From Ophiura sarsii (Eukaryota; Echinodermata; Ophiuroidea; Amphilepidida; Ophiuridae): a DNA stretch of 64,000 nt. Position 1 is the first letter of the stretch. Each line of letters opens with the position of its first letter. The notes beneath the pieces were generated by a model that saw only the letters and a program-made list of their open reading frames with translations, ran no database searches and was not told the DNA's origin. Where the stretch lies: the NCBI GenBank assembly GCA_035610835.1, contig CM069446.1:759001-823000 (forward strand), given 5' to 3'. The translations under genes were made by a program, and so were the position numbers. Below, piece by piece: positions 34,018 through 46,370 of this stretch.

Positions 34018-35186
34018 CTTCCACACGAAGGTCCATTATCTCTTTTCCCGGATCTGTTCTCTTTTTGTCAAGTAGAAACACATATGAAAACGCGTGACCT
34101 TCTTTAAAGTATCGTCTGGTTTCCACATCGTCATAAGTATAACCATCTAGGGCAACGTGTTTTATTTCAACATTTTCGGGGAAGAGTTGGATAAATTAAA
34201 ATGTTGTTGCATTGTTCCATGAATGGTTAGATGTCTTCTCCCATTCCTAATGCTGATCCGCCAATTTCGCAATGTCTTATCCTTCACATACACTTCTCTA
34301 TACATGATTTATCTTGATACGTACGCACAAGGCATTTAACAATGAGAGTGGAGAAAAAATCCGTCGCGAGCTTAACTTTCTAACCCAGTTAACATCAAGT
34401 AAATATCTTGATACTCCTTTATCATCAAAGCAATCCCCCGAGTATTGTATTGAGACTTAAGTCCTTGTTGTCAGTATTCATGCGATTCATTTGAGTTAGC
34501 GGCGATTTTATTCAGCTAAACCAGTCTCTACACAAATGCCACTCATGCTGGTTCCTAGACGTCATTGCAATATTTCTTACAATTACCTACATTTTGGTTC
34601 AAATAAATTTGATCTCAAATTCATTTTAGTTTTCTATAGATAGGCTCATTTATTTACTGGTAGATTCAAGCTTCTAAAGTAGAACAACCACTTTAAAAAA
34701 GCTTCAACTACTAATTTACAGCAGCAAAAATAACAAGGAAAAAAAATGTATGGCCTATATACCTGATTCCTTTAACACATTAAGGTCATGCGTACTCGCG
34801 ATAGAGTATTAGTTGGATCCCTATGTATACCTATGAAAACCACATTTCCGTTTATCTATTATATTGTATTTATTCATCTTGCGCGTATACCAATATAATA
34901 TAAATGTAAAACAGCACTTGTTTTGAATCTCGGAGCATGGGCATGCACCAAGAATTCAGAATATGATTTTCATATAAAAATAAAATCTGCATTACACACA
35001 ACTGTTGAGTAAATACCCCATTTACATAACTAACATTAATGCAAAGCCCACAGGGACATAAGACGACATCAGACGGCAGTTAATTAAAACGTTAAATTTC
35101 CAATCAAACAAATTATAAGAACATAGCTGCAATCCCCATCCCATTGGAAATCAACGGCTCTTGTTCCTAAATAATCTCAGCTACTA
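34018..35186 (+). repeat. Segmental duplication family S, copy D
   Basis: From CCACACGAAGGTCCATTATC to CTCAGCTACTAAACCAC. It is nearly identical to the second half of copy C, including ATTAAGGTCATGCGTACTCG and CAGGGACATAAGACGACATC, so it is a recent tandem duplicate. Confidence 0.85.
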
Positions 35187-36106
35187 AACCACTCTCTTAA
35201 TGTAAAAGAGTGAAATTGTCACTCGTTGTACAGAGTGAAGTCATTGTCACTCGTAAAGAGTGATATGTTACTCGGTGTCGAGTGACTTTTCACTCTGTGC
35301 AATTGATGAGTTATCCCAGATTTATGTAAGAGTGAAAATGTCACTCGTTGTCCAGAGTGACATTATTGTCACTCAAAAAGAGTAATTTTCACTCCGTGTC
35401 GAGTGACTTTTCACTCTGTGCGAGTGATCAGTTGTACCAGATTTAATTTGAGAGCCGGAACACAATCAAATAGAAAAATATTCAAAAACTCAAAATATTC
35501 TTTATTTTATGATAAACATTTTTGAAGTGATAATTAATGATGATATCAATGTTAAATTGATTCTGCAATGATTTTAAAGTCAAAATAATGATTAAACATA
35601 AATAACATTAATGAAACGCGTAAAAACATCATCGATAAAAAACCACCATAGAAAGTAGATTCAGATACTTTACATATAGAAATATCATGTTGATATATGA
35701 TATCGTTTCACTACCGAAAGGAAGTGATAATGTAACAGAGGCAAATGACAGTAGTTGTTTGGTTGAGAAAAGGTAAGTATAGTTTGGATAATGACTCTTT
35801 GTTTGTTATTCAAATTTTCTATTGAATTGCAAGTTATTTATGTGAATGTGATTAAGTAATTAAAATGTTCCATTATTGTTCACTCTCAATGAGGGTGAAG
35901 TTCAGTCTAAATAAGTGAAATACACTCCTTATATATTCACTCTTTTTCACTCCAAGGGAGTGATCACTGTAGGCACTCTTCGAAGAGTGAAAATTCACTC
36001 GTTCCAGGAGTGAACAAAATTCACTCTTTTTTGGAGTGAACATGGTTCCACTCTTTCAAGGAGTGACTTTCAATCTATTAGAGTGATCACTGTAGGCAAT
36101 CCTTCC
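35187..36106. repeat. GAGTG/CACTC palindrome array, block 2
   Basis: Near-identical copy of block 1, with an extra AGTCATTGTCACTCGTAAAG segment, an extra TCGAGTGACTTTTCACTC and an added stretch near 35595-35640. Confidence 0.85.
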
Positions 36107-36935
36107 ACACGAAGGTCCATTATCTCTTTTCCCGGATCTGTTCTCTTTTTGTCAAGTAGAAACACATATGAAAACGCGTGACCTTCTTTAAAGTATCGTC
36201 TGGTTTCCACATCGTCATAAGTATAACCATCTAGGGCAATGTGTTTTATTTCAAAATTTTCGGGGAATTGTTGGATGAATTAAAATGATGTTGCATTGTT
36301 CCATGAATGGATAGATGTCTTCTCCCATTCCTAATGCCGCTCTACCAATTTCGCAATGCCTTATCCTTCACATACACTTCTGTACATGATTTATCTTAAT
36401 ATGTACGCACAAGGCATTTAACAATGAGAGTGGATGAGAAATCCGTCGCGAGCTTAACTTTCTAACCCAGTTAACATCAAGTCAATATCTTGTTACTCCT
36501 TTATCATCAAAGCAATCCCCCGAGTATTGTATTGAGACTTAAGTCCTTGTCGTCAGTATTCATGCCATTCGTTTGAGTTAGCGACGATTTTATTCAGCTA
36601 AACCAGTCTCTACACAAATGTTGGTTCCCAGGGCGATTGTGCAAGTTACAGAGAACTATTTTTTATGAAGTGTATTTGCTGCTTTAAATTAGTAGTCGAA
36701 GTAGATTTTTTACTTTAGAAGCTTGAACCTACCAGTAAGTAAATAGGCCTATCTATAAAAATAATGCACTAACATGAATTTGAGATCAAATTAATTTGAA
36801 AGTTGTATCCAAAATGTAGGCCATTGTTAGACATATTGCAATGACGTCAATGAAACAAATAAAATCGTGGCCTATATACCTGATTCCTTCAACACAATAA
36901 GGTTATGCGTACTCGCATCTAGCCGTGGACACTTT
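36107..36935 (+). repeat. Segmental duplication family S, copy E, with an internal inversion
   Basis: Starts CCACACGAAGGTCCATTATC. At 36631-36848 the sequence is the reverse complement of the corresponding part of the other copies. It returns to normal orientation at AATGAAACAAATAAAATCG. Confidence 0.8.
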
Positions 36936-37946
36936 TTGTTGGATTGACCATATACGTGGAGGCACACGAAGGTCCATTATCTCTTTTCTCAGATCTGTTC
37001 TCTTATTGCCAAGTAGGAACACATATAAAAACGCGTGACCTTCTTTAAAGTATCGTCTGGTTTCCACATCGTCATAAGTATAACCATCTAAGGCAACGTG
37101 TTTTATTTCAAAAATTTCCGGGAATTTTTAGATGAATTAAAATGTTGTTGCAGTGTTCCATGAATGGATATATATGTTCTCCCATTCCTAATTCCGCTCC
37201 GCCAATTTGGCAATGTTTTATCCTTCACATACACTTCTAAACATGTTTTATCTTAATACGTACGCACAAGGCATTTAACAGTGAGAGTGGAGGAGAACAT
37301 TCGTCGCGAGCTTAACTTTCTAACCCAGTTAACGTCAAGTCAATATCCTGTTACTCCTTTATCATCAAAGCAATCCGCCGAGTATTGTATTGAGACTTAA
37401 GTCCTTGTTGTCAGTATTCATGCGATTCATTTGAGTTAGCGGCGATTTTATTCAGCTAAACCAGTCTCTACACTAATGCCACTCGTGTTGGTTCCTAGAC
37501 GTCATTGCAATATCTAAAACGGTCTTTACCCTCTTTACACTAATGCCACTCATGTTGGTTCCTAGGCGTCATTGCAATATTTCTTAACGGCTCCGTAAGT
37601 ACACATTCATAGCGGAAAAAATGCTGAATTAGTTTAAACCTCTATCTTAATCTAGAAAACACTTTTTAAATACATTTCCCCCTGTAACTACATATTAATG
37701 ACTCGTTAAAAGAATCCCATGGCCTAAATTTTGAATAAGACTTTCAAATAAATTTGATCTCAAATTCATTTTAGTGCATTGTTTCTATATATATAGTCCT
37801 ATTTACTGGTAGGTTCAAGCTTCTGAAGTAGAAAATCTACTTCAAGTACTAATTTAAAGCAGCAAAATAGATTTATAAAAAAACAGTTCTCTGTAACTGC
37901 ACAATCGTCCAATGAAACAAATAAAATCGTGGCCTATATACTTGAT

Positions 37947-38318
37947 CATGTCGGAACCGGTCCACGGAAACTCATGTCATCTACAGTATTGATTTTTTTC
38001 TGTGATAAAATAAGCAAATTTCGACGCCCCTTGGGTTTTATTGACATGAATCCTTATAGTAAACAATTTACAATTATGACAATGGTAGTGGGAGGGGTAG
38101 TTTTTTGATTGATTGGGAGCAATTGGATCCAATTGCTTCCTTTCAAATGACATGAGATTCCGTGTGCTGGTTCCGACATGGCTGAAGTCGATACGGCCCA
38201 TTACTATAGCAGAACGCGGCGGGCGGCGAACGCGGGAGGGGAGGGCCGGAGGTGGGTGCGGAAGTATGCAGAACTTGAATTCAAAATCTTCTGAAAATAT
38301 TATTTCTGTCAACTCTAC

Positions 38319-38352
<34 letters not shown>

Positions 38353-39504
38353 ATAGACCGGGAAGGGGGGGGGGGGGGGTGCAGAAGTTAGCAGAACTTA
38401 AATTCAAAATCTTTTAAAAAGATTATTTCAGTAAATTCCACGCGGCGGTGAACGGAGAGGGTGCTGGCATGCTGAAGTATACATGACTTGAATTCAAAAT
38501 CTCTTTAAAAAATTGTGTCTATCAACTCCACGTGTCTTAGAATCAAGAGGGGGGGGGGGGGTTACGGAAGATTGCAAAACTTAAATTCAACCTTAAAGAT
38601 TTGGTAAAGATCATTAGTGTCAACTCCACGTGTCTTAGAATCAAAAATGTCTTTTTAAATACTATTTAGATCATGTTAGACCCCGCGCCGTTCGGAGAGG
38701 GGGGGTTTACGGAAGTATGCAAAACATACATTCAAAATATTTTTTTGTTCTCATTAGAGCGTAATACGTTTAAAACTATATTTTGGATATTTTAAAAAAA
38801 GTTTTTCTCCGAATTTTGTTCCTACTAGCGAAAATTAGACCCTCATATTTTGGTCATTTCGATAAATATACATGTTAAACTTTAAATCGTTTAAAGCAAT
38901 CATTTATGTCTATGGCACGTGTCCGAGAAGCGCCAATGTCGCACAATCTTGTATTAAAAGACAGTGGGGTGGAGAAGATGTGCTTTTATACACAGCTCTA
39001 TGGAATACAATTTACATTATCGTCGATATCTCGGAAAGAAAATCATTAATAAAACATGATATTTTTTCAAATTAACTTTTTTGGGCAGGGAATATGCGGT
39101 TTTCTTCTTTAAAAAAAGAAAAAAAAAGAAAAGAAAAAAGGATAAAAACACTAGATAATGACTTTATTTGGTTAGTCTACAATGAACATATTGCCTGTTT
39201 TGGTTACAACCAATCTTTCCCATTAATGAGAACTTTTACAATCAACACACACACACACATCCCTCCCGTGCATGTCGGAACCGGTCCACGGAAACTCATG
39301 TCATCTACAGTATTGATTTTTTTCTGTGATAAAATAAGCAAATTTCGACGCCCCTTGGGTTTTATTGACATGAATCCTTATAGTAAACAATTTACAATTA
39401 TGACAATGGTAGTGGGAGGGGTAGTTTTTTGATTGATTGGGAGCAATTGGATCCAATTGCTTCCTTTCAAATGACATGAGATTCCGTGTGCTGGTTCCGA
39501 CATG
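37947..39504. mobile_element. Young TRIM-like element with identical 234-bp terminal direct repeats
   Basis: The segments 37947-38180 and 39271-39504 appear identical. Each begins CATGTCGGAACC and ends GGTTCCGACATG, so each has 12-bp inverted ends in the TG...CA style of LTRs. The roughly 1.09-kb interior has no recognised gag or pol. It holds four to five diverged tandem units near 38240-38740 (GGAAGTATGCAGAACTTGAA...), a CGG run and a CA microsatellite. A primer-binding site starting TGG could follow the left repeat, but no polypurine tract precedes the right one. Sister copies give an empty site (GATTCCTT near 36886 and 23624), leaving at most a one-base duplication. A TRIM or a non-LTR-like class with terminal repeats are both possible. 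Confidence 0.75.
38320..38351. repeat. CGG trinucleotide run
   Basis: About ten tandem CGG triplets in the interior of the element with 234-bp terminal repeats, followed by a G run (38366-38379). Open frames across it are low complexity. Confidence 0.95.
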
Positions 39505-40338
39505 TTCCTTGAACACAATAAGGTCATGTGTACTCGCGTAGGTCTATAGGGTGATCCCTATGGATCTATGATTATCTCTTTTCCGTTTTATATTTTATTC
39601 ATTCTTCTGGCGCGTATTCCAATATAAATGTAAAATAGCACTTGTTTTGAAATCGGAGCATAGGTATGCATCAATAATCCAGAATGCGATTTTCGTACAA
39701 AAATAGAATCTGCATTACACACAATTGTTGAGTAAACACCCCATCTACATTTTTAACATTAATGCAAAGCCCTAGGGGACATTAGCCCACTTTCAATGTT
39801 AATTGCATTTGGTAAATATTATTGTCTAGACGACAGAATTTCAGCTAATTTAAAATGAAATTTGCAATCAAACAAATTATAAGAACTAACTGCAATGCCC
39901 ATCCCATTGGAAATCGACAGCTCTCTGCTTAGGAACGAGAATCTAGAATGAAGTCAGCTACTGTATCAAAATATGAAAAATTGGCTCGGGCGCGTAATGA
40001 CCTAATTACAAAAAGGGGATACATTGACAACTGTTGAGAAATTATCCCACGTGTTGGGAAAGCATAATATCCTGTGAAAATCTCAACTAATACGGTATGT
40101 CTATTCAACAATTACCTCATACAAATTGCTTCAAGATCCAGCACAATTTTGTCAGATTCCTATCCATATATATAGGCCTATATTTCATTCAGCATGATAT
40201 ATATTATTAATGATAATAATAATAGTGAACATTTATAAAGCGCGCAAATGGCGCCTGAAGAGCAACAAAACTAGCAAGAAATAACATAAGGATCAAGAGA
40301 GCAAAATATTAAATAACAAGTCAGATATTCAATGAGTA

Positions 40339-40588
40339 CTCTCTAAATGTAAAACGAGTGGAAAGAGTGGAAATTCACTCGAAAAAGAGTGAAGGGAGTG
40401 AAACGCAGGACAACCCGTTTTAGAAATTTCCACTCTAAAATGAGTGTGAAAGTTAATTTTTCACTCTCAATAGAGTGGAACATTGTTCTATAAAATCCCC
40501 TTTCACTCCTTTTAGAGTGTTTTTCCACTCAAAAACGTGCGTTTAACTCCTTGAAAGAGTGGAAAACCACTCTCTTACATTTAGAGAG
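40339..40588. mobile_element. MITE with GAGTG/CACTC array, TA target site
   Basis: CTCTCTAAATGTAAAACGAGTGG-type left end and CCACTCTCTTACATTTAGAGAG right end are inverted over about 22 bp. TA flanks both sides (40337-40338, 40589-40590). The interior is filled with GAGTG(G/A) and (T/C)CACTC motifs in alternation. It shares the motif with the larger arrays at 33 and 35 kb, so all may be one family. Confidence 0.8.
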
Positions 40589-40590
40589 TA

Positions 40591-41129
40591 GATAAACCAC
40601 CAGACCAGTTGAGACAAACCAGAGGTTTGACTACCAAAACAAGGGGCAGCTTATGTTTACATAATGCTAGACAAGTCCAGATAAAACAGATATGCTCTGG
40701 ATTCGTGCTTGTTTCTTGTCCAAATTATATAGCGCTGCATGAGCTATATATCGATAGCAGAAGCGGAACCAGTACTAACATTTTGGGCTGACAGGTATCG
40801 TCACAACATTTGAGTTCAACTCAGTTAAAATTACTTTAGCCAGACACATTGGTGACATATCATTTTTAACCCGCACCTAAACATCAACCCAGTGGATTAT
40901 CTAGAAATATACAAAGTTTGCCGCAACTTGAAAAGACAACTATACAGTATAGCAAAAAGACATATACAGAAATACACAATCAAACATACATATGAATAAT
41001 ACACAAAAATGAAGCATAAGCAGTTAAACATACAACCTGATCCTGTTCATAAGCAACTTTGAAAAAGTGTATCTTGAGTTGTAATTTAATAGACTCATTT
41101 GAAGGGCAACTGAAGATGTAATCTGAGAG
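40591..41129. other. Non-coding, nothing recognised
   Basis: Short frames only; no repeats beyond the flanking families. Confidence 0.35.
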
Positions 41130-43125
41130 GGTGTTCCTCATGCGACCACATTGAGTGGGACTCAAGGCAATCCGATATCTGTTGCGTTTTATTACTGAAA
41201 GTGAAAGACATCCTAACAGCCTAGACGGATATTTTCTCTGAGTGCCCAATACTGGGCAATGTTTTGCAAAACATCAACAATTTACATTTACGGGGATGAA
41301 ATATGACCGCAAATTGTATTAAAGAACTCTTGAAATAAATATTTAAATCAATGACACTATCGTGCCTGTCTATAGCGGAATATAAATGTCTATCTTGCTC
41401 AAAATCCCCAGGACATGTTAAAGATTTTGAAAGTACGTATTGCCATTATATTATAACGCGTCCATAGCGCCCTATCATGTTTGCATCTTAAATTTGAATA
41501 CAAGACACGTCGTTATCAGGAAGAATATGTTTCAAGGTTAAAGCTTCACATCCTATGGTAGACTGTGTATTTGTAAAGAAACACGGAGGGTTTGAATCGA
41601 ATGATTGTTGTGGGCCGCTACCCCCCCCCCCCCCCCCCCACCACTCGTTGGTACATACATCCTGTCAATTTCAATAACCTAACCACTAATTAATCATTTA
41701 ATTAAGTATCTGGTCACTCAGATTGCCCCGCACATTGATAACAATAAAAGACAGTTCTACTCGTGTTTGTTATTAGCAATTGGCGTATCCTCACGAGTTT
41801 GATCAACTTCGTTTTGCTAAATGGTGGTATAATCTGCTTTATAACCGTGGGGCATAAGCAATGAGGCACACGAAGGTCCATGACCTCTTTTCCCGGCTCT
41901 TTTTTTCATTTCGAAGTAGGGGCACATGAAAGCGAATGACCTTCTTTCAAGTATCATCTGGTCTTTTATTGTCATAAATATAACCATGTAAGAGACATGT
42001 GTCTGGGAAATCCCCGATACTTCCTGCTTTAAACTTTACTTGGTGTGTATTACAGATGCCGCGCTAGCTATTTATATGTCATCACATGTTTTATATGTTA
42101 CACTCTATAATGTGAGGCCGTCATTAATTTGTGGAAACCAACGTCATGTACTCATGGTAATAGTATTATATACATAGGCTGATGAAACATGTCGTATATA
42201 AATGTTGCAGTGATTCTACACATGGGAGTGGGTGGGGGGGGGGGGGTGTGCTGGAGATTTAAACAAAAATCTTGTCGATGCTAATAACAACCATGAGCAC
42301 ATCTATGATTGCTTAAATGATATACTTTCTCCAATACAGGACTAAAATCCTTAATGGAAGTCTATCTACGTCAAGTATGCTTAAGCATGTTAAGGGAGGA
42401 CTCACGCTTTATTTCTATTAGCATGATTAGAGCATTAGAATGTCGTGATCAAACTTTAAGTGAATAAGAAGTGATATGTTAGCAGTTTAGAAGGAGACCT
42501 AGTCCCTAGAGCCATGGTCCGCCCTGTACAGTAACCTATATAGTTTGGTATAGGGCACGCATCTCTACTAACACGTAACACTAGTTTCACGCTTCATTCC
42601 GTGTATGTCTATTAAAGCTGAACTATATCTCCAGCAGGGGGACTATGGGTATTGAGTTCAGTCGAAATAAAGGCGATTAAGAATATAATTATTATATCTA
42701 AAGGCGGCGCATTTTAAAGATAACTCTTAACTTTGCAAGTAAAAGGCACCCGGATGTAAAGACAAAATATTATGTGATTTGTTTTCAAACTGCAACACAT
42801 ATTTTGTTCTCTCTTATAATGAGGTTTGACTATCATGAAAGACTTTTGCGGACTCATAAATAAATATTGACTGTAGTATCCATAAAAACCATACTACGAA
42901 CGAAAAACTGGTTAATCCGACAACTTATTTTTCTAAATTTGATTGTGAAATTAGGAAATATTGTTCTGTTTAGAATATATGTATTTAGTTTCCTGTTTTT
43001 AAATTTAATTCGATAGTCAATGTAGTTATACCGTTACCTGCATCACCTAATAGAACGATATAGGTCAAAATATCTACATGTTACCACCAGACGCTAGAAT
43101 TAACACACAAACAGCTGTTTTTGCA
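41130..43125 (+). repeat. Segmental duplication family S, copy G
   Basis: CACATTGAGTGGGACTCAAG (about 41150) matches 20831. GATTGCCCCGCACATTGATAA (about 41721) then continues without the hAT insert. CGTTACCTGCATCACCTAATAGAACGATA (about 43034) matches 56090 and 61640. C and G runs occur at about 41622-41639 and 42233-42247. Confidence 0.72.
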
Positions 43126-44404
43126 GTTGCCTCGTGTCAAGCGAGATACATGTATGTAACATTTCATTTATTTCATTAAGGACTGCCAACCCATGCTCAA
43201 ATCATACACCACATGTTTTCATTAAACACAGTAAATTGGAAGGCGGAAAGGCAAGAGTCCTTAGCGAAGGACTCCTCCTTTTTCCGCCTGTTCCTGGATC
43301 AATAAACCCAAATTGGAACCCCTTACAAACGCAAACACAATGAGAAACAATACTATAATAATGTCGAACTCGACTGAAATTGAGACTTGAGGCTAGTCCT
43401 AAAATTTTCCACATATTTGCGATCATTTTTGAACTACTATTTTATCCTCACTATTATTAGATTGGAGTAGAATACCCATGCATTTAAATATTTCCGAAGA
43501 CCTGGAGATACAAAGTATTCATTTTTCACACACTTATTTACAACTGAATTTAGAATAAGGCCACCAGCCTAATATGGGTGATTATGGACCTCCCCCCCCC
43601 CCCCCCACCCCCCGCTCCTCAGATAGGCATCCAATTTAGAGCGCTCCACACACCTGTAACAATTGAAAAGTATTGTGTATTTGGTGCACCTTGACCAAAA
43701 CATTACTAATTTCAACCTTTTTTGAACGTGTCGTTCACTCATTATTTTGATTTTAATCCATTTTACTTTGACAAACCAAAAAACACTGCCAGACAACCAG
43801 GGCAACCCCACACAAGGGAGGGTGGGTGGGAATTTTTGAGAAAGTGAGAAGAACCTCTCGCTTTGTAGACACGAAACAATATGATTAAAGATATCAGATG
43901 AGGCGACCGCGAAAACAACAGGGGGAGGAGCGTCACCAACCGGCGTAGGATTGGCCAAACGATCCACCGGCAGGGGTCGCATTCTGACGTGTCTGCGCGT
44001 CCTAGACCTCTCACTTTCTTATAGTGACGCGTCCGGTTTCAAATTGGAAAGACTTGCGGGTCCCGATCAAAATTGAAGGGACCCCTTAAATTTGACGATG
44101 TATGGAAATGGAAACATACAATTACATATCCATCCTTTGCTCATAATATAAATTCATTAAAACTGCCCGTAAAAAAATAAAAAAATAAAATACCCAAACT
44201 TCAGGACCCCTCAATTTCTTGGGGGACCCCTTAATTTTTTTTTTTAGTCCTATGGGGTCCATAAAAATGTCATGGGACCTCTCACATTTTTGATCCAGTG
44301 CTATCCCTCTCCACCGGAAGTGACGACACTGGACCCGACCATTCTAGCACTGGTGGTAAATGAGAAATTCTTTCGACGGCTCAATAATTTCTGATTATGA
44401 CACC
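43126..44404. other. Non-coding with G/C runs
   Basis: Includes a C run at about 43591-43612 and a stretch of repeated GGGACCCCTTAATTT-type motifs (44070-44290), possibly an unclassified MITE. No supported gene; the minus-strand frames at 43569-44014 cross low-complexity sequence. Confidence 0.35.
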
Positions 44405-44640
44405 ACAATTGTTTAATCAGCTCCAAATTGGCGAGCCTCCTTACAGCTGCGAATTAATACACAAGTGTGTAGGTGCACATAAACGTAAAAAGCGCACTTC
44501 GCTTCGAATAGAGTGACGCGTGCGTATGGCCACAATCGCGTGCGTATAGCCACAATCGCTTGGATTACTTTTGCGCGCAGAGATATTAAACACCTCATAC
44601 TTGTCGATAACTGATTGAACTATAGTACACAATGACTCCA
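44405..44640 (+). repeat. Dispersed repeat, copy 2 (ATCAGCTCCAAATTGG)
   Basis: TTTAATCAGCTCCAAATTGGCGAGCCTCCTTACAGC and GCTTGGATTACTTTTGCGCG match 10541-10740. A 20-bp piece, GCGTGCGTATGGCCACAATC, is tandemly doubled here. Confidence 0.65.
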
Positions 44641-44934
44641 GTGTTCTGTTGTCCAACATACCCTTAAATTAGGTGTGCAATTGATGAATTCTAAATAATA
44701 TTGAAGGTAATTTAAATATTGGGAGGTACAAGATTAATTATGATTAAGTGTACTTTCGATCCCAGGTATGTATCCATTATGCGATAAAATAAGGGTTGCT
44801 ATAATAACACTATGGTGTGTTTTATTCCGTCAAAGACTCTCCACAAGTGTGCGACCTAAAGTAAACTATTTCCCAAATCATAACCAGCTGATTTTTATCC
44901 GCACAATGCAAAACTGAAACTGATAATGAAATTA

Positions 44935-46370
44935 ACATAGCAGCAGATTACAGAGTGAGACCTAAGAGTGAAACCATGACATATGACCTGATTACCCACC
45001 AAGGTGATTGAAGTTATAAGTGTAAAATGTCCGTCCTCGTGTCCCGGGGTGGGGCGGGGTGAGGTGGAGGGAGGGAAGGGGGGGGGGGGGTACCAACATT
45101 ATTTTTGACGGGAGTGTGTCCCTGGAGGTTTGAAATCCTGACCACATTTTTACTTGATTTTGGACATGTTTGTGGTTTTCCAGCGTTAATCATATCACGT
45201 TCAGGTTTTTTTTTGCAAAAGAGAGACCTATAATGCGGCAAATACCTAAACACCTTACGGAGTACCCTCACCGGCTTCGTGAAAATACAAATATTTTCAT
45301 ATCTTTAATCACAATCAGCTTTTTCTCATCAAGATTTTACACGTTGAAATAATCGGATTAGATCCCCTTTTCAAGTGAGATTCTCTACAGTTTCGCCAAA
45401 TTGGATTATCCTAAGATCTGGTTTCACGCACCGTTTACACCGCCGTCTGTTTCTCTTGCCGGTACATTATATCAAATCATTCTGTGACTATTTGAATTTT
45501 ACTTCAATAAAGCTTCCACACCTTGCCGCTTATAGCAATATTCAATTGCAAATGTACCATTGCACGGTCAAAATAGTTTGCTTAAACCAAACTGCACATT
45601 CTACAAAGTGATATGAGTAAAATTGTCCATTCTTCTGAATTTAGCTAATCAAAAGTAACGTGTTATTACCGTGCCATGTCGACGAGAAATAGGCATGGCA
45701 TATTGATAAAAGGTTTATCAATGCGTATGTGATGTTTCGAGAGAAACTGAAAATATCAATGCACACGCGCTGATGTTGATGTGTGAATAACGACACGACA
45801 CCGTTGGGGAGTACTATTATGCGCACATCAACGTTTGCGCAAGTGCATTCCTTTTTCTAATTATTCGAGAAAGAAAACGTACGCATGTATTGACACCAAT
45901 CATACATGACAATACAAATCAGAATTTACAATTTTGTGAATTCTTTTAATCGCTTTAATAACGAATTTAAAACATTTTGTTCGTAGTTAAAAATCAGCAA
46001 ACCCGTGCTGCGTGAGCAACGAATCAAAACAAATAATGAGTTGCACGCATTTACGGCGCGAACGCGAAGTTCAATTAGACACTTTGAATCCACTCCGCGT
46101 ATTTTTGTTTCCTGCTTTCTGATTGGTTCGTAACTACTTAGAGTGTATGAAACCTTGACATAAGTAAACTAATGGCCGCTTGTTTTTAGTTTGTTTAATA
46201 CAACCTAAGTTTTCTACTGTGAATAGAACGGATAACAATTCATTACTTTGTGGTGTATTGAATAGGTTATGGTTTTATGTTCTAATAATCATGATACTAG
46301 TAATTGAAATTGCTACTCTTTTTCTATTTACCTATTGTGCAATAGCGAACATTTTCCCGCGTAAAAATAG
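44935..46370 (+). repeat. Duplicated family P, copy 1
   Basis: Shared with 56.8-57.85 kb and 61.96-62.69 kb. Anchors: ATCTTTAATCACAATCAGCT (about 45300), TTTCGCCAAATTGGATTATC, ATTACCGTGCCATGTCGACGAGAAATAGGC (about 45664), TGCACACGCGCTGATGTTGA, GTATTGACACCAATCATACA, ACTCCGCGTATTTTTGTTTC then TTTCTGATTGGTTCG (about 46120). No conserved protein. A G-rich tract lies at 45040-45093. Confidence 0.75.

Larger units (their letters stand above)
36936..40336 (+). repeat. Segmental duplication family S, copy F (interrupted)
   Basis: Runs from GACCATATACGTGGAGGCAC to about 37946, is broken by the element with 234-bp terminal repeats, and resumes at 39505 with TTCCTTGAACACAATAAGGT. It includes ACATTAATGCAAAGCCC (about 39757) and GGGCGCGTAATGACCTAATT (about 39990). 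Confidence 0.78.

Noticed and set aside
37977..38312. Minus-strand frames in both terminal repeats (also 39301-39516)
   Set aside because: They are the same sequence in the two identical 234-bp repeats and have no recognisable domain.
38113..38391. Arg-rich frame over the CGG run
   Set aside because: Low complexity driven by the CGG trinucleotide repeat.
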